Shown here piece by piece: positions 1-7,562 of a stretch of 64,000 nt of DNA. The position numbers and the translations under genes are program-made. The DNA comes from Terriglobus roseus (lineage in GTDB: Bacteria; Acidobacteriota; Terriglobia; Terriglobales; Acidobacteriaceae): positions 4,712,001 to 4,776,000 of the forward strand of contig NZ_LT629690.1 of the NCBI RefSeq assembly GCF_900102185.1, given 5' to 3'. The first letter of the stretch is position 1. Every line of letters begins with the position of its first letter. Under the pieces are notes generated by a model, which saw only the letters and a list, made by a program, of their open reading frames with translations, did not search any database and was not told the origin of the DNA.

Positions 1-1
1 G

Positions 2-796
2 CGGCAGCAGTCGTTTGAGGCTTATACGCCATGGGATGTGTGGGAGTGCCCTGAGTTCTTTGCGTTGGGCAACCGTCATGTCCTGATCTATTCGACCTAT
101 GGGAAGGCGTTCTGGCAGACAGGGCACTTTGACGCGGAACGTCTTCTCTTTCATCCGGAACGCGAAGGCATCCTCGATTACGGTTCCTTCTATGCTCCTA
201 AGACGCAGCTCGATGCGCATGGGAACCGCATCCTGTGGGGATGGATTCAGGAGTCCCGCTCTTCGGCTGAATACGATGCGGCGGGATGGTCTGGCATGAT
301 GTCGCTACCGCGCGTTCTGACGATGGCAGACGATGGGACCTTGCGCTATCGAGTGGCGGATGAGGCGCTTGCGTTAAGGAAACAGGAGCGAAGTGCTGTT
401 GGAGCCAATGCCGCTACGGTGAAGCTCAGCGATTGTTGTGGTGAAGCGACCTACCGCGTCCGTCGTGGCGATAAGGCGCTTCGACTTGTCCTGCGCGGCG
501 ATCGGACGAGCGACATCTGGATGACTGTTAGCTACGATCCAAAACACAGCGGACAGATCCAGTTGGATTACCGGCCTTTTGAAACGTCGTCCACCGGAAC
601 CTCGGAGATTCGTCTGCATGTAGATGGATCGCTGGTGGAAGTCATTGTGGATGGGCAGATCGCGTGGAGTCATCGCTTCTACTACAAGGGAGCGCAGCAG
701 GCGGCATTGCTGCAGTGGGAGGGAGACGCGGCGTCGCTGCTTGAAGCGAAATGGTGGCAGATGGAACCCATCTCCGCGGATCGTCTGACGACCTGA
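2..796 (+). CDS. Glycoside hydrolase family 32 (levanase/fructan hydrolase), 3' part
   Basis: The open frame enters from the left edge, so the N-terminal half with the nucleophile motif is missing. Near the start the peptide reads TPWDVWECPEFF, matching the GH32 acid/base motif in which the Glu of the EC-P signature is the proton donor. Next comes the YGSFYAPKT stretch and WGW of the five-bladed propeller. The last ~130 residues (SEIRLHVDGSLVEVIVDG) are the GH32 C-terminal beta-sandwich. The family hydrolyses fructans or sucrose; which substrate cannot be decided here. The 170 bp to the next gene has no clear terminator. Confidence 0.85.
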   Translation, partial: RQQSFEAYTPWDVWECPEFFALGNRHVLIYSTYGKAFWQTGHFDAERLLFHPEREGILDYGSFYAPKTQLDAHGNRILWGWIQESRSSAEYDAAGWSGMMSLPRVLTMADDGTLRYRVADEALALRKQERSAVGANAATVKLSDCCGEATYRVRRGDKALRLVLRGDRTSDIWMTVSYDPKHSGQIQLDYRPFETSSTGTSEIRLHVDGSLVEVIVDGQIAWSHRFYYKGAQQAALLQWEGDAASLLEAKWWQMEPISADRLTT

Positions 797-968
797 AACA
801 AGGTCATTTCATCGCCTGTTCAAGAAAAAGAATCAGTTGTGGTACAGGTTACCCACAAGATTCTTCATTTCGTGGTTATAGGTATCTTGCGCGCAATGTC
901 CGGCGGCATCATACTCGGCATTAGGTGAGCAAAAAGCGCATGACCCGCTCACCGCTGGAGCACAGACG

Positions 969-1889
969 ATGCCCGTAATGACAGCGCCTGTTTCCCGTTA
1001 CAGCCGAGCGCAAGCCGCACGGATCCTGGGCGTTCCTGAACGCCAGGTGACTTCGTGGCAGCGAGCCGGGCTGATTGCCGACACGTCCGATTTCACCATT
1101 CGCGATTTAGCTGGGATGCGCAGTCTGCGTGACCTGCAGCATAAGCGGCATTCTGCAAAGTCGATTCGTGTGTCGCTCGAGGCGATGCAACGTGCCGGGT
1201 TTGCCGATCCGCTGCACAGCTTCGCACCTGTATCGCAGGGAGCGAAGCTGGTGTTCCGTCATGCCGGAGCGCTGCTCGACCCGCTGACACAGCAGCTTGC
1301 TTTTGATTTTGAAGCGCCGAAGCGGGCGTTGACGGTGGTGCGGCGTGAGTTGCCGCGCGATCAGCAGCTCCGTGATCAGGCGCGCGCCCAGGAGATCTTC
1401 CAGCGCGCTGTGCAGTTGGAAGAGAGGCAAGAGACGCTGTCTGAAGCCGCCGAACTGTACGAACAGGTGTTGGCAATCTGGCCGAAGCATGCTCCCGCTT
1501 CCATCAATCTGGGAACGATTCTCTACAACGACCGTCGGTTTGAAGAGGCGGAGAAGCGGTATCGCACGGCGGCGGAGATTGACCCGGACTACGCGTTGGC
1601 CTTCTTTGATCTGGGTAACGTGCTGGATGAGTTGCGCCGCCTCCCTGAGGCGATTGTGGCTTACCATCGGGCAATTCAGCTTGTCCCACAGTATGCCGAT
1701 GCGCATTACAACCTGGCACTGGCGTATGAACGCACGGGCGAGAAGCGCAAGGCTTTGCGGCACTGGCTCTGTTATGTGCGGCTTGACCCGGTGGGACCGT
1801 GGGCGACACATGCTCGTCTGCAGGCGCGCCGTACCCTTGCGAGCGAGCGGCTGAGTATCGTTTCGCGATTCGGAAAGATGGCCGGGTAA
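969..1889 (+). CDS. MerR-type HTH / tetratricopeptide repeat protein
   Basis: This 306-residue protein starts with a MerR-like winged helix (about residues 9-80: YSRAQAARILGVPERQV, followed by the second helix of the MerR fold). Residues ~140-280 hold TPR units (AELYEQVLAIWPKHAPA, EKRYRTAAEIDPDYA, IVAYHRAIQLVPQYADA). A DNA-binding head on a protein-interaction TPR body is not a classical effector-sensing MerR regulator; the target is unknown. A GGAG ribosome site lies about 8 nt before the ATG. A GTGAGC/GCTCAC inverted repeat at 925-952, just upstream, could be an operator. The gene converges on infC across a shared hairpin. Confidence 0.75.
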   Translation: MPVMTAPVSRYSRAQAARILGVPERQVTSWQRAGLIADTSDFTIRDLAGMRSLRDLQHKRHSAKSIRVSLEAMQRAGFADPLHSFAPVSQGAKLVFRHAGALLDPLTQQLAFDFEAPKRALTVVRRELPRDQQLRDQARAQEIFQRAVQLEERQETLSEAAELYEQVLAIWPKHAPASINLGTILYNDRRFEEAEKRYRTAAEIDPDYALAFFDLGNVLDELRRLPEAIVAYHRAIQLVPQYADAHYNLALAYERTGEKRKALRHWLCYVRLDPVGPWATHARLQARRTLASERLSIVSRFGKMAG

Positions 1890-1915
1890 AACTCTTAGGA
1901 AGAACGCGAAAAGAG

Positions 1916-1941
1916 AAATGCGCGGCGAGAGCCGCGCATTT
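1916..1941. terminator. Bidirectional terminator between MerR/TPR gene and infC
   Basis: A perfect 11-bp stem (AAATGCGCGGC paired with GCCGCGCATTT) with a GAGA tetraloop lies between two convergent genes. It is followed by a T-rich stretch on the + strand and preceded by A-rich sequence (T-rich when read from the other strand), so it can stop transcription in both directions. Confidence 0.8.
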
Positions 1942-1963
1942 CTGTATTTGAGAGAAGAGGAGC

Positions 1964-2563
1964 TTACGCTTCAGCCGGCGTGGCAGTCTCTTCCGCAGCC
2001 TGCTTCTTGGGTGCGGGGGCTTCCTGCTTCTTGCTGGGGGCAATGATGGCGTGCAGGGTGGTGCCTTCCATGCGCGGCATGAATTCCACGACGCCTGCCG
2101 GACCCACATCCATGATGAGGCGGTTGATGATCTTGTAGCCCAGGTCGCGGTGCGCCATCTGGCGGCCACGGAAACGCAGGCTGGCCTTCACCTTGTCGCC
2201 GTCGTTCAGGAAGCGGACTGCCTGATTTTTCTTCGTCTGGTAGTCATGCTCATCCACGGTGACGGAGAACTTAACTTCCTTGATGACGATGACCTTCTGC
2301 TTCTTACGTGCAGCGCGGTCGCTCTTGTCCTTCTCGTAGAGGTACTTGCCGTAATCCTGGATGCGGCAGACGGGCGGGACAGCGTTGGGAGAGATTTCCA
2401 CGAGGTCCAGCGAACGCTCGCGCGCAATCTTCAGCGCGTCGAACGGGGCCATGATGCCAAGCTGTTCGCCATTTTCATCGATCACGCGGATTTCGCGCGC
2501 GCGGATTTTTTCGTTGGTGCGGATGAAACTCTTGACGGAACGCTTGTCAGTAAACGGTGGAAT
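1964..2563 (-). CDS. infC: Translation initiation factor IF-3, AUU start
   Basis: IF-3 binds the 30S subunit, prevents premature 50S joining and proofreads start codons. The conserved N-terminal segment NEKIRAREIRVIDENG and the C-terminal RFRGRQMAHRDLG segment are present, with an Ala/Lys-rich tail (KKQEAPAPKKQ). No ATG exists upstream of the conserved N-domain. The frame instead runs back to ATT at 2561-2563, preceded by GGAGG with a 6-nt gap, giving 199 residues. AUU initiation is the known autoregulatory device of infC. The usual partners rpmI and rplT are not downstream; a terminator follows at once. Confidence 0.93.
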   Translation of the reverse strand: MPPFTDKRSVKSFIRTNEKIRAREIRVIDENGEQLGIMAPFDALKIARERSLDLVEISPNAVPPVCRIQDYGKYLYEKDKSDRAARKKQKVIVIKEVKFSVTVDEHDYQTKKNQAVRFLNDGDKVKASLRFRGRQMAHRDLGYKIINRLIMDVGPAGVVEFMPRMEGTTLHAIIAPSKKQEAPAPKKQAAEETATPAEA

Positions 2564-2574
2564 AGCTCGCCTCC
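2561..2574 (-). promoter_or_regulatory. AUU start codon with consensus Shine-Dalgarno for infC
   Basis: On the minus strand GGAGG (2570-2574) is separated by 6 nt from ATT (2561-2563), which is in frame with IF-3. This site decides the start. By established infC biology, IF-3 itself rejects AUU, so this site should make synthesis self-limiting. Confidence 0.8.
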
Positions 2575-2610
2575 GCAGCGCACCTCATAATATGTGCCGC
2601 TGCACAACCC

Positions 2611-2637
2611 AGTATACAACGTGGTCCCGCATGTCGA
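2611..2637 (-). promoter_or_regulatory. Candidate sigma-70 promoter of infC
   Basis: Read on the minus strand: TCGACA (2632-2637) and TATACT (2611-2616) with a 15-nt spacer. This predicts a leader of about 40 nt before the AUU codon. The short spacer lowers certainty. Confidence 0.45.
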
Positions 2638-2811
2638 GCGGTTTCTCTGTGCCATTCGACATAGGAATCTATGCCTTGCGAGCCCACTCGGGAGCTGCCG
2701 TTAGAAAGGAAAGTGCTGTAGAAGGCGGTACATCGCGTCTAGAAAGAGGTATGCTTGCATGTGGTGCACACGCGGGCAGAGGCTCTGCTGCACGGGAGAT
2801 AGACACGTTCC

Positions 2812-3408
2812 ATGAAACGTCGCATTCTGCTGGTTGATGATGAAGTTGCCGTTCTGCTTACCCTCAAGGCGGTCCTTGAGATCAGCGGATTTGATGTGGA
2901 TACGGCCACGAGCGCACGCGAAGGTAAGAGCCGAATCCGCCATCGCGAATACGAGATGGTGATTACCGACATGCGCATGGAAGATGAGCATGCCGGTAAG
3001 GAAGTGATTGCAGCCGCGAAGGAAGCGTCCTACAACCCGGCAATTGCACTGCTGACCGCTTTCCCCGTTGATGATGAAGCGCTTTCGACCATGGGAGCGG
3101 ACAAGATGCTAGTGAAGCCGATGCACACGCGCATCCTGCTGCAGCAGCTTGAAGCGTTGTTCGCACGGCATACCGCGGCGAAGGAAAAGGCCTCTTCGAA
3201 GAAGCCGGTGAAGTCGGCGGCGAAGAAGTCGGCCGCGGTGGTGAAGAAATCGGCTCCTGCAAAGAAGACGGTTGCAGCGAAGAAGGCTGCTCCGGTCGTT
3301 AAGAAGGCCGCCCCGGCGAAGAAGGTGGTTGCGAAGAAGGTTGCGCCAGCCAAGAAAGCCGCTGCGAAAAAGCCGGTCGCTAAGAAGGCTGCGAAGAAAT
3401 CGCGTTAA
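2812..3408 (+). CDS. Response-regulator receiver fused to histone-H1-like lysine/alanine tail
   Basis: Residues 1-120 are a complete receiver domain: acidic pair D10/D11, phospho-acceptor D53 (ITDMRM), conserved T82 (LLTAF) and K102 (VKPM). Residues ~122-198 are a basic low-complexity tail of repeated AAKK, PAKK and VAKK units, like histone H1 C-termini and the tail of Pseudomonas AlgP. No folded DNA-binding domain is present, so the tail would provide non-specific nucleic-acid binding under phosphorylation control; that is inference. It is convergent with the small phosphotransfer-like gene and shares its terminator. The repeats could also have arisen by DNA slippage. Confidence 0.85.
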   Translation: MKRRILLVDDEVAVLLTLKAVLEISGFDVDTATSAREGKSRIRHREYEMVITDMRMEDEHAGKEVIAAAKEASYNPAIALLTAFPVDDEALSTMGADKMLVKPMHTRILLQQLEALFARHTAAKEKASSKKPVKSAAKKSAAVVKKSAPAKKTVAAKKAAPVVKKAAPAKKVVAKKVAPAKKAAAKKPVAKKAAKKSR

Positions 3409-3439
3409 TTATGTGGGATGAATCTTCCCTTCAATGAGA

Positions 3440-3467
3440 AAGGCGCTCCCATCGGAGCGCCTTTTAG
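3440..3467. terminator. Terminator after receiver/H1-tail gene
   Basis: A 10-bp stem (AAGGCGCTCC with GGAGCGCCTT) and CATC loop is followed by TTAGTTT. It lies between the convergent receiver gene and the small minus-strand gene. Confidence 0.75.
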
Positions 3468-3481
3468 TTTCTGTGTTGCCT

Positions 3482-3745
3482 TTATTTAGGGCTGTGCGTC
3501 TTGATGTAACTGCGCAGTGCCAAGTTGATTTCAAGTGCCTTGCTTGTGCCGTTGTCGAGCATGTGCAGCCAATCGCTGGCGGGAGATTTCAATCCTGCGG
3601 TGCTGAGCAGGTAGCCGGTCTGCACAATGATTTCAAGGGCATTGCTGAGGTCGTGCGCCAGCTTGCGAATCTCAAGGGCAAGGTCTTCCGGAATTACGGA
3701 TTCGGTTGTGGGGGCAGAAGGCGAGTTTACGTTGCTCTGGTCCAT
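3482..3745 (-). CDS. Small stand-alone DHp/HPt-like histidine phosphotransfer protein
   Basis: This 87-residue protein contains RKLAHDLSNALEIIVQTGYLL, which resembles the H-box helix of histidine-kinase dimerisation domains (H31 followed by D-L-x-N). A second predicted helix follows (ASDWLHMLDNGTSKALEI). There is no catalytic ATPase domain and no sensor. It may be a phosphotransfer protein or a relic of a kinase. Its convergent neighbour is the receiver protein at 2812-3408, a plausible partner. A GGGAG lies 12 nt before the ATG, rather far. Function is inferred from the motif alone. Confidence 0.55.
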   Translation of the reverse strand: MDQSNVNSPSAPTTESVIPEDLALEIRKLAHDLSNALEIIVQTGYLLSTAGLKSPASDWLHMLDNGTSKALEINLALRSYIKTHSPK

Positions 3746-3923
3746 GCGGAAACGGTGCTCCCAGCTAGTTCTGTGTGTGCTGCGCTTTGGATGCTACTGA
3801 AAAGTCTGAAGGTTGGATAGAAAGTGATGATGAGGCTGTTTGGTTTGACATCCTGTTCATCCTTTGGGACACTGAAAGAGCTGCAAGCGAAGTTCTGGCT
3901 CATGCCTGTGACGCTCGCTCCGT

Positions 3924-4010
3924 GCCGAAATGGCGGAATTGGCAGACGCGCATGGTTCAGGTCCATGTACTCGCAAGGGTGTGGAGGTTCGAGTCCTCTT
4001 TTCGGCACCA
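3924..4010 (+). tRNA. tRNA-Leu(CAG)
   Basis: An 87-nt cloverleaf with a class II long variable arm. The acceptor GCCGAAA pairs with TTTCGGC, discriminator A, and CCA is encoded. The anticodon stem CATGG/CCATG closes the loop TTCAGGT with anticodon CAG at 3958-3960. The T arm loop is TTCGAGT. Confidence 0.95.
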
Positions 4011-4030
4011 TCAAGTTCTGTAAGGAACGT

Positions 4031-4068
4031 CAGAAGCGCGATGCGAAAGCATCGCGCTTCTGCTTTTT
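4031..4068 (+). terminator. Rho-independent terminator after tRNA-Leu
   Basis: A perfect 14-bp stem (CAGAAGCGCGATGC and its complement) with GAAA loop followed by CTTTTT, 20 nt after the tRNA. It separates the tRNA from trpC, so trpC needs its own promoter within about 50 nt. Confidence 0.9.
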
Positions 4069-4117
4069 GTGTTGTTTACCGTCTTCTTCCTGGTCGGGTT
4101 TAGCATTAGGAACAGCC

Positions 4118-4918
4118 ATGACGCATCTTGATCGCATTCTTGTTCAGACCCGTATCGCACTTTCGCAGCGACGTTCGCCCGACCGTTTGCGTGAGCTGGA
4201 GCGCATGGCCGCTGATCACACGCCGCGCGGATTCGCGGCGGCACTGCGGACGGCTGCGAAGACGCGTCCGGCAGTGATTGCGGAATTGAAGAAAGCCTCG
4301 CCCAGCAAAGGATTGATTCGACCGGAGTTTGATCCGGCTTGGCTGGCGCAGTCGCTGGAGCGTGGTGGTGCGGCGTGCCTGAGTGTGCTGACGGATGAGC
4401 CGTTCTTTCAGGGATCGCTACGGAACCTGGAAATAGCGTCGCAGTCGGTAAAGCTGCCGTGTCTACGCAAGGACTTCATTGTCGACGAGTTTCAGATTGT
4501 GGAAGCGCGTGCGCACCGGGCGGATGCCATTCTGCTGATTGTGGCGGCGCTGACCGATGCAGAATTGAAGACGCTGCGAGCTGCTGCAAAGGCAGCGGAG
4601 TTGGATGTGTTGTGCGAGGTGCATGACCGTGAGGAACTGGCTCGTGCTCTGGATCTGGGATGCGAGATGTTTGGCGTAAACAGCCGCAATCTGCGCACCT
4701 TTGAAGTGAACACGGCAGAAGCGGAGAAGCTGGCAGAGTTGTTGCCCGCTGACGCAGTGCGGGTTGCGGAGAGCGGGATCGGTTCTGCTGCGGATATACA
4801 ACGCATGACGGCTGCCGGATACAACGCATTCCTGATTGGCGAATCGCTGATGCGGAAGGATGATCCGGGCGACGCACTGGCCGCACTGTTGAAACCGCAG
4901 CTTGTCGCGGCGGAGTAA
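4118..4918 (+). CDS. trpC: Indole-3-glycerol phosphate synthase
   Basis: This 266-residue TIM barrel makes indole-3-glycerol phosphate from CdRP in tryptophan synthesis. It shows AELKKASPSKGLI, LRKDFIVDEFQI, the NSRNLRTFEVN strand and the phosphate-binding ESGI segment. The ATG at 4118 is preceded by AGGA; a longer frame exists upstream but would cross the tRNA and its terminator, so it was not used. The gene is monofunctional, with trpF separate and 5 nt downstream, so the two are co-transcribed. No trpE, trpG or trpD is present in the window. Confidence 0.93.
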   Translation: MTHLDRILVQTRIALSQRRSPDRLRELERMAADHTPRGFAAALRTAAKTRPAVIAELKKASPSKGLIRPEFDPAWLAQSLERGGAACLSVLTDEPFFQGSLRNLEIASQSVKLPCLRKDFIVDEFQIVEARAHRADAILLIVAALTDAELKTLRAAAKAAELDVLCEVHDREELARALDLGCEMFGVNSRNLRTFEVNTAEAEKLAELLPADAVRVAESGIGSAADIQRMTAAGYNAFLIGESLMRKDDPGDALAALLKPQLVAAE

Positions 4919-4923
4919 TTCCG

Positions 4924-5607
4924 ATGTGGGTAAAAATCTGCGGCAATACGCGGCTGGAGGATTGCCAGCGCGCTATTGACCTTGGCGTGGATGCGCTGGG
5001 GTTCATCTTTGCGCACGGCAAGCGGTTGGTGACGGCAGAGCATGTGCGGACGATTACGTCGCTGCTGCCGGCACATGTGCCCACCTTCGGTGTGTTCACA
5101 CAACGTGATCCGGAGTTCATTCTGCACACGGCAGAAGTAGCGGGAATTTCAGGCATTCAAATGCATGGCGTTTTTGATCCTTCGCTGGCGTCGGCCCTGC
5201 GTGTGCGTTTTCCGAAGGGCGATTCACCACGGCTGATCCAGGTAGTGCATTGGGATGTGGATGAGGCTTTGGAACTGCAGCAGGCTCGGCTTCGTGGGGA
5301 ACTGAACGCGCTGGCAGATTCCGGTCTGGTCGATGCTGCATTGATGGACTCGCGCACGAAGCAGGACAGTGGCGGAACGGGCGTTACGTTCGATTGGATC
5401 GCAGCAGCTGAAGTGGTTCGTGAGTCGCGTTTACCGGTGATTGCGGCGGGTGGTTTGCGACCGGAGAACGTGGCGGAAGCCGTTCGTATCCTCAAACCCT
5501 GGGGCGTGGATGTTTCCAGTGGTGTCGAAGCTTCGCCCGGCGTGAAGGATGCCGAACGGATGGAGCAGTTTATCCAAGCCGCGCGGACTGGTTCACTAGA
5601 AAGATAA
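4924..5607 (+). CDS. trpF: Phosphoribosylanthranilate isomerase
   Basis: It performs the Amadori rearrangement of PRA to CdRP, the step before TrpC. The N-terminal KICGNT has the catalytic-base Cys, LMDSRTKQDSGGTG carries the general-acid Asp and phosphate-binding glycines, and AAGGLRPENV is the second phosphate site. The 227-residue length is normal. It lies 5 nt after trpC, and gene order is therefore opposite to pathway order. Confidence 0.93.
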   Translation: MWVKICGNTRLEDCQRAIDLGVDALGFIFAHGKRLVTAEHVRTITSLLPAHVPTFGVFTQRDPEFILHTAEVAGISGIQMHGVFDPSLASALRVRFPKGDSPRLIQVVHWDVDEALELQQARLRGELNALADSGLVDAALMDSRTKQDSGGTGVTFDWIAAAEVVRESRLPVIAAGGLRPENVAEAVRILKPWGVDVSSGVEASPGVKDAERMEQFIQAARTGSLER

Positions 5608-5635
5608 AGGGCGAGCAGCCGTCGCCACTCGCCCT
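5608..5635 (+). terminator. Weak hairpin after trpF
   Basis: An 8-bp stem (AGGGCGAG/CTCGCCCT) with a 12-nt loop starts one base after the trpF stop. Only a short CTTG follows, so termination would be inefficient. Confidence 0.4.
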
Positions 5636-5700
5636 GCTTGTCCTCGCCAAAGGACAAAGTTGGACTTGATATTCGCTCTTTTCAGGAACGAATACAAGTG

Positions 5701-6015
5701 CTATCTGGGTTCATCCGGATGCGCCGTCTCTTCGCGCTTCTTGATGGAATCATGCTTGCGCACCTTATTGGCCACCACGCCGCCCGTTGCGCCAACGCCC
5801 GCTCCGACAACTGCGCCCACAGGGCCGCCTACCAGTGCTCCAGTAGCTGCGCCGCCTGCCGCGCTGCCACCCACGATCTTTGCCTTGTTGTGATGCTTCG
5901 CGTCGTGCTCTTCCACCTGGGCCTTGGCGTCGGCGTGAGATTCCTGCGCCATTACTGCAAAGGGAGCCAACATTCCTGCCACTGCAACCGCTGCTGCCAT
6001 TTTCTTCATGAACAT
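5701..6015 (-). CDS. Small exported glycine-zipper protein
   Basis: The 104-residue product starts with a signal peptide (MKKMAAAVAVAGMLAPFAVMAQ), then a charged His/Lys segment (ESHADAKAQVEEHDAKHHNK). A glycine-zipper hairpin (GGSAAGGAATGALVGG ... GAVVGAGVGATGG) and a charged tail (RKHDSIKKREE) complete it. Glycine-zipper proteins sit in or on the outer membrane. A GGGAGAG sequence about 6 nt before ATG 6015 decides the start; the longer frame upstream has no signal peptide at its N-terminus. The gene lies antisense inside the trp block, between trpF and trpB. Confidence 0.75.
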   Translation of the reverse strand: MFMKKMAAAVAVAGMLAPFAVMAQESHADAKAQVEEHDAKHHNKAKIVGGSAAGGAATGALVGGPVGAVVGAGVGATGGVVANKVRKHDSIKKREETAHPDEPR

Positions 6016-6135
6016 CGCATCTCTCCCGCGAGGCCGTTTGGGGGACTCGGCCAACGCACGTGATGGGGATGGATGGGATCGCTGCCGGGAAGGTTTCCTT
6101 TTCAAACCGCGTAATTTCAGGTAGAGTTTTCCCTG

Positions 6136-6216
6136 ATGGTGCGTTCCGTCTATTTTTGGCGATTTACTTTCCGTTACGGGGCAACCCCCGCGGCGCCAAT
6201 GGAACACGCTCTCTAA
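6136..6216 (+). CDS. Putative trpB leader peptide, aromatic-rich, 26 codons
   Basis: A short frame upstream of the trpB leader terminator encodes MVRSVYFWRFTFRYG plus 11 more residues ending in MEHAL. It has Tyr, Phe, Trp, Phe, Phe and Tyr within 11 codons but only one Trp, which is weak for a classical Trp attenuator. The Shine-Dalgarno sequence is poor (GTAGAG, about 9 nt upstream). It stops 52 nt before the terminator stem. It is recorded as a candidate only. Confidence 0.3.
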   Translation: MVRSVYFWRFTFRYGATPAAPMEHAL

Positions 6217-6268
6217 GCAATCGCTGCCAAGACAGGGCAGCAGAGTAAGAGATCAAAGATTCCCAGAG

Positions 6269-6296
6269 CCGCGGACCCACTAGGGCCGCGGTTTTT
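6269..6296 (+). terminator. Terminator or attenuator in the trpB leader
   Basis: CCGCGG (6269-6274) pairs with CCGCGG (6286-6291), extended by CCC/GGG across a bulged A, with an ACTA loop and TTTTT. It ends 39 nt before the trpB ATG. A third copy of the self-complementary CCGCGG at 6188-6193 could compete for pairing. It may be an attenuator or may simply block read-through from trpF. Confidence 0.65.
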
Positions 6297-6335
6297 AGTT
6301 TTGAACGCAGGACAGACGCAGAGGGACAGCAAGAG

Positions 6336-7562
6336 ATGCCAGTTGTGGAATCGACAACGGAAGTAAGCCGCTCGCTGGGCACGGGGCGCTTTGGCGCGTA
6401 CGGTGGCCGCTATGTACCGGAGACGCTGATGGCGGCGCTTCTGGAACTGGAACAGGCCTATGTGGAAGCGCGTGACGATGCGGCGTTTCAGGCGGAACTT
6501 GCAGACCTGCTGAAGCACTACGTGGGGCGTCCCACGCCGCTGTATTACGCGAAGCGTTTGAGCGAAGAGCTGGGCGGCGCTCAGATCTACCTCAAGCGTG
6601 AAGACCTGCTGCATACCGGCGCGCACAAGATCAACAATGCTCTGGGACAGGGCCTGCTGGCGAAGCGCATGGGCAAGAAGCGCATCATCGCCGAGACGGG
6701 CGCGGGGCAGCATGGCGTTGCCACGGCTACGGTCTGTGCGTTGCTTGGCCTTGATTGCGTGATCTACATGGGCGAAGAGGACATGCGTCGGCAGGAGCTG
6801 AATGTGCTGCGCATGCGTCTGCTGGGTGCTGAGGTACGGGGTGTGTCGGCGGGATCGGCCACGCTGAAGGACGCGATCAATGAGGCAATGCGTGACTGGG
6901 TCACGAATGTCCGCGACACGTTTTACATTCTGGGTTCCGCGCTTGGATCGCATCCCTATCCGACCATGGTGCGCGACTTCCATCGCGTGATCAGCAAGGA
7001 AGCGAAGCAGCAGTTTGCTGATCAGGTGGGCCGCAATCCGGATGTGGTGATTGCGTGCGTGGGCGGCGGATCGAATGCGATTGGCGCGTTCTATGAGTTC
7101 ATTCCCGATGCTGCAGTTCGTTTGATTGGTGTTGAAGCTGGTGGCCGCGGCACGGCTCTTGGTGAACATGCGGCGCGATTCAGCGGCGGTCTTCCCGGTG
7201 TGTTGCAGGGCACATACAGCTATGTGTTGCAGGACGATGCGGGGCAGGTGGCTTCCACGCATTCGGTTAGCGCGGGATTGGACTATGCCAGCGTTGGTCC
7301 GGAACATGCCATGCTGCATGACCAGAAGCGGGCTGAGTATGTCAGTGCCACGGATGATGAGGCATTGCACGCGGTCAAGATGCTCGCGCAGACCGAAGGC
7401 ATTCTGCCCGCGTTGGAATCAGCTCATGCTGTGGCCCATGCGATCAAAGTAGCGCCAACACTGGGTAAAGACAAGATCGTGATGATCAACGTGAGTGGCC
7501 GCGGCGATAAGGATATGGGCATTCTTGCGAACGAAATGCAACTGCGCGGGAGTTCTCTGTGA
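6336..7562 (+). CDS. trpB: Tryptophan synthase beta chain
   Basis: The PLP enzyme condenses indole with serine. PLP lysine is K98 in HTGAHKINN, and the glycine loop that binds PLP phosphate is [10 protein letters not shown]. The catalytic Glu lies in ETGAGQHG. At 408 residues it is the standard TrpB1 type that works with TrpA. Its final codon overlaps the GTG of the next gene by 4 nt (GTGA), so a single transcript covers trpB, the small orf and trpA. Confidence 0.96.
   Translation: MPVVESTTEVSRSLGTGRFGAYGGRYVPETLMAALLELEQAYVEARDDAAFQAELADLLKHYVGRPTPLYYAKRLSEELGGAQIYLKREDLLHTGAHKINNALGQGLLAKRMGKKRIIAETGAGQHGVATATVCALLGLDCVIYMGEEDMRRQELNVLRMRLLGAEVRGVSAGSATLKDAINEAMRDWVTNVRDTFYILGSALGSHPYPTMVRDFHRVISKEAKQQFADQVGRNPDVVIACVGGGSNAIGAFYEFIPDAAVRLIGVEAGGRGTALGEHAARFSGGLPGVLQGTYSYVLQDDAGQVASTHSVSAGLDYASVGPEHAMLHDQKRAEYVSATDDEALHAVKMLAQTEGILPALESAHAVAHAIKVAPTLGKDKIVMINVSGRGDKDMGILANEMQLRGSSL

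Noticed and set aside
3180-3405. Repetitive DNA at the 3' end of the receiver gene treated as a separate repeat element
   Set aside because: The frame is continuous and the repetition is at the level of AAKK/PAKK codons, so it is part of the protein.
3775-4023. Open frame across the tRNA-Leu region and the upstream extension of the trpC frame
   Set aside because: Both cross a well-formed tRNA and its terminator; no conserved protein sequence.
5701-6207. Longer 168-residue version of the glycine-zipper gene
   Set aside because: The extension puts the signal peptide in the middle; the SD and signal peptide both support ATG 6015.
6016-6335. T-box riboswitch before trpB
   Set aside because: No T-box sequence or specifier-loop arrangement could be found; only a terminator and a short frame.
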